Positions 35,785 through 37,487 of a DNA stretch of 37,487 nucleotides are shown here, in pieces. Below the pieces are notes generated by a model. The model was not told where the DNA came from. It ran no database searches and saw only the letters and a list, made by a program, of their open reading frames with translations. Source of the DNA: Lachnospiraceae bacterium (GTDB taxonomy: Bacteria; Bacillota; Clostridia; Lachnospirales; Lachnospiraceae); contig SVDL01000011.1 in the NCBI GenBank assembly GCA_015057835.1, positions 1 to 37,487 on the forward strand, given 5' to 3'. The position numbers and the translations under genes were made by a program. Each line of letters starts with the position of its first letter. The first letter of the stretch is position 1.

Positions 35785-37362
35785 ATGGTGATTAAGAATC
35801 CGGTTGAAAAAGCGGGTGAGCACACGCTCGGCGTGCTTTATAACAACGGCAAAGTCCGCCGCCGCCGCGAGTGGCGCGGGGTCAGGGACACCCTCTATGA
35901 TTACACGCGCTGGCTGTATCTGGTTTCGATCCTCGCGCGCTTCGTCGTGAAGCCGAGGAACGTAAAAGGGATGTTCCGCTACCGCTGGATGTCCAATTAT
36001 CTCGCGGTCATGCACGGCATGGACAAATTCACGATCGGTCTCCGCGACGAGCCGCTCCGCATCACCCATACCGCGATGAATTTTGTGATCGCCGACGTCA
36101 CAAAAGCGATCGACGACTGTTTCCGCGGCGACCGGAGACTCGGCAACGACAAGGCGTTTTCGGACCGCTGCGTCCTGACCGACGAAAACGCGATGACCGC
36201 CTTTATGATGGGCTTTCCGAATGTCAAGGCGATCCTCCGCGAAGTGCCGACGATGTTCGCCGCAAATATATTTAACCAGAATTCCACGACCCACTACCTT
36301 GACGTCGCGCAGGAATTCGGCATTCCCGGAGACGTCTGCCCGATGCCGGAGGCGGAAGCCGGCATTTCCATAGACGATGACTTCTGTGTGCTCGGGCGGT
36401 GCGCCGTGCAGGTCAACACCACCTGCGACGGGTCGCTTATGGGCAACGGCGTGATCGCAAAGCGTCTCGAGCGCGAATACGGCATCCCGACATTCCAGCT
36501 GGTCGCCCCGATGCGCCACCGCGAAGAAGACGTGCAGGAATACGCCGCCGAGGACATCCGAAAAGCCATTGCCTTTGTCGAGGAACACACCGGCCAGAAA
36601 TGGGACTGGACCGCATATTTTGAGAGCGCAAAACGCGTCAATGACGCCACCCGGAAGCGCCTCGAACAGCTGGAGATCAACAGTTCGGATTACCCGCAGT
36701 TCTTCGGGTCGGTCTTCTCGCTGTACAACGACACCAACTATATGGGCAACTGCGGGCGGAACGCCGATTTCGTAAAGATCGATAAAAAGCTCCTCGCGCT
36801 TGCCGAAAAGGGCGCAAAAAATAAGAGAATGGCCGCAAAAGAATATCGCCACCGGTGCATTATCTGGGGCGTGCAGCCACAGTACTGCATTGACATGCTC
36901 TACTGGATGCTCCAGTGCTGGGGCGTCGTCCCTCTCACGGATATGCTCTCCATGGTCAACACGCGGATGATCGCGGAGGAGGATACGCCGGAAAACAGGG
37001 AACAGGCTTATTACGACATGGCATGGCTCAACGAAAACATGATCATGCGCAACCGCACGCACGGCGGCTACAAGGTCCTCGTGGACGAGCTGTGGGAATT
37101 CTGCGAAAAAATGCACGCGGACATGGTCATGATGTGGGAGCACATGTCCTGCAAGGCGCTGACCGGCATGCACGGCCAGTTTGAAGAACAGGCGAGAGCC
37201 AAAGGCATCCACCTCGTCTGGGTCAGCCATGATCTGTGTGATCCGCGCGTCTTCAGCCGGCAGGCGATCCGTGACCAGTTCAGCAGCTACATGAGGACGG
37301 TCATGCGCGAAGAGCCGCTCGATCCGTCGATCGAAGTCCTGCCGGACAACGATGCCTGGTGA
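35785..37362 (+). CDS. 2-hydroxyacyl-CoA dehydratase-type subunit (longer)
   Basis: A 525-aa partner from the same superfamily. It has an extended N-terminal part (1-180), and the segment VQVNTTCDGSLMGNGVIAKR followed by PTFQLVAPMRHREEDVQEYA and DIRKAIAFVEEHTG is typical of the family's mid-region. The C-terminal half includes IIWGVQPQYCID and WEHMSCKALTG. The start is ATG 35785 with GAGGTG 6 nt upstream; GTG 35776 would overlap that site. It is coupled to the preceding gene. The ATP-driven activator (HgdC type) needed by such enzymes is not in the window and may lie to the right. Confidence 0.8.
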   Translation: MVIKNPVEKAGEHTLGVLYNNGKVRRRREWRGVRDTLYDYTRWLYLVSILARFVVKPRNVKGMFRYRWMSNYLAVMHGMDKFTIGLRDEPLRITHTAMNFVIADVTKAIDDCFRGDRRLGNDKAFSDRCVLTDENAMTAFMMGFPNVKAILREVPTMFAANIFNQNSTTHYLDVAQEFGIPGDVCPMPEAEAGISIDDDFCVLGRCAVQVNTTCDGSLMGNGVIAKRLEREYGIPTFQLVAPMRHREEDVQEYAAEDIRKAIAFVEEHTGQKWDWTAYFESAKRVNDATRKRLEQLEINSSDYPQFFGSVFSLYNDTNYMGNCGRNADFVKIDKKLLALAEKGAKNKRMAAKEYRHRCIIWGVQPQYCIDMLYWMLQCWGVVPLTDMLSMVNTRMIAEEDTPENREQAYYDMAWLNENMIMRNRTHGGYKVLVDELWEFCEKMHADMVMMWEHMSCKALTGMHGQFEEQARAKGIHLVWVSHDLCDPRVFSRQAIRDQFSSYMRTVMREEPLDPSIEVLPDNDAW

Positions 37363-37487
37363 TCCGTCCTTCCGAAAATTATGTCAACCGACCCGATCTG
37401 ATATTGATACAAAATAAAGACTAACTATTAAAGAAAGTCAACAAGGAAAGTTACAAGTTGTAAACTTTTTGAATCAAGGCATCAGTC
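37363..37487 (+). other. AT-rich intergenic end of window
   Basis: The segment contains a weak promoter-like pair (TTGATA, then TATTAA after about 16 bp) and an imperfect palindrome AAAGTTACAAGTTGTAAACT near 37448-37468. It has no coding frame and no clear terminator for the dehydratase pair. Confidence 0.35.

Noticed and set aside
35758..37230. A 490-codon minus-strand open frame
   Set aside because: It is antisense to the longer dehydratase-type subunit and has the same shadow composition as the other long antisense frames.

Overview
The window looks like a chromosomal segment from a moderately GC-rich anaerobic Firmicute of class Clostridia, most likely a Lachnospiraceae relative. This is inferred from a sodium-type V/A-ATPase operon in Enterococcus hirae ntp order, a 2-hydroxyacyl-CoA dehydratase-type pair, VanW and M18 aminopeptidase genes, strong AGGAGG ribosome binding sites and several family-typical small hypothetical proteins. 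No rRNA, tRNA or CRISPR array was recognised.

Layout. Positions 1-4831 are the integrase-bearing end of an integrative mobilizable element: truncated relaxase, oriT-like hairpins, small conserved protein, RepA-like ATPase, MobC-like protein, tyrosine integrase, excisionase-like HTH protein and a divergent XRE regulator. It abuts the 3' end of guaA, which encodes only the ATP-pyrophosphatase/dimerization part of GMP synthase. An AT-rich PD-(D/E)XK-like gene and an intergenic field of 85-bp repeats follow (6041-7604). Next come a voltage-gated-type K+ channel, a PurM/HypE-like protein full of short tandem repeats, VanW, a 31-aa membrane peptide, an iron alcohol dehydrogenase, an M18 aminopeptidase, asnS and an 822-aa exported protein. 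From 27.4 kb down to 18.6 kb on the minus strand lies the nine-gene operon ntpF-I-K-E-C-G-A-B-D. Its proteolipid keeps all the Na+ ligands of the E. hirae rotor, so it is probably a Na+ pump or synthase.

Upstream of that operon are a hairpin-rich repeat block and a gene-poor stretch (27855-28527). The stretch has a near-consensus promoter, nested helices and an intrinsic terminator; I read it as a large structured non-coding RNA of about 640 nt. Then come greA, a small conserved protein, and a trehalose module: treR, treP (PTS EIIBCA) and treC (phosphotrehalase), with three TTGTTTAAACAA-type operators placed over the two promoters. The right edge holds two overlapping-style 2-hydroxyacyl-CoA dehydratase subunit genes with their own promoter.

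The most unusual signals are (i) the putative large RNA, (ii) two unrelated genes (the PurM-like gene and asnS) whose last codons plus stop codon are tandemly duplicated downstream as 36-bp and 43-bp echoes, (iii) a three-copy operator array controlling the mobile element, and (iv) a GMP synthase lacking its glutaminase domain with an element inserted at its 3' end.
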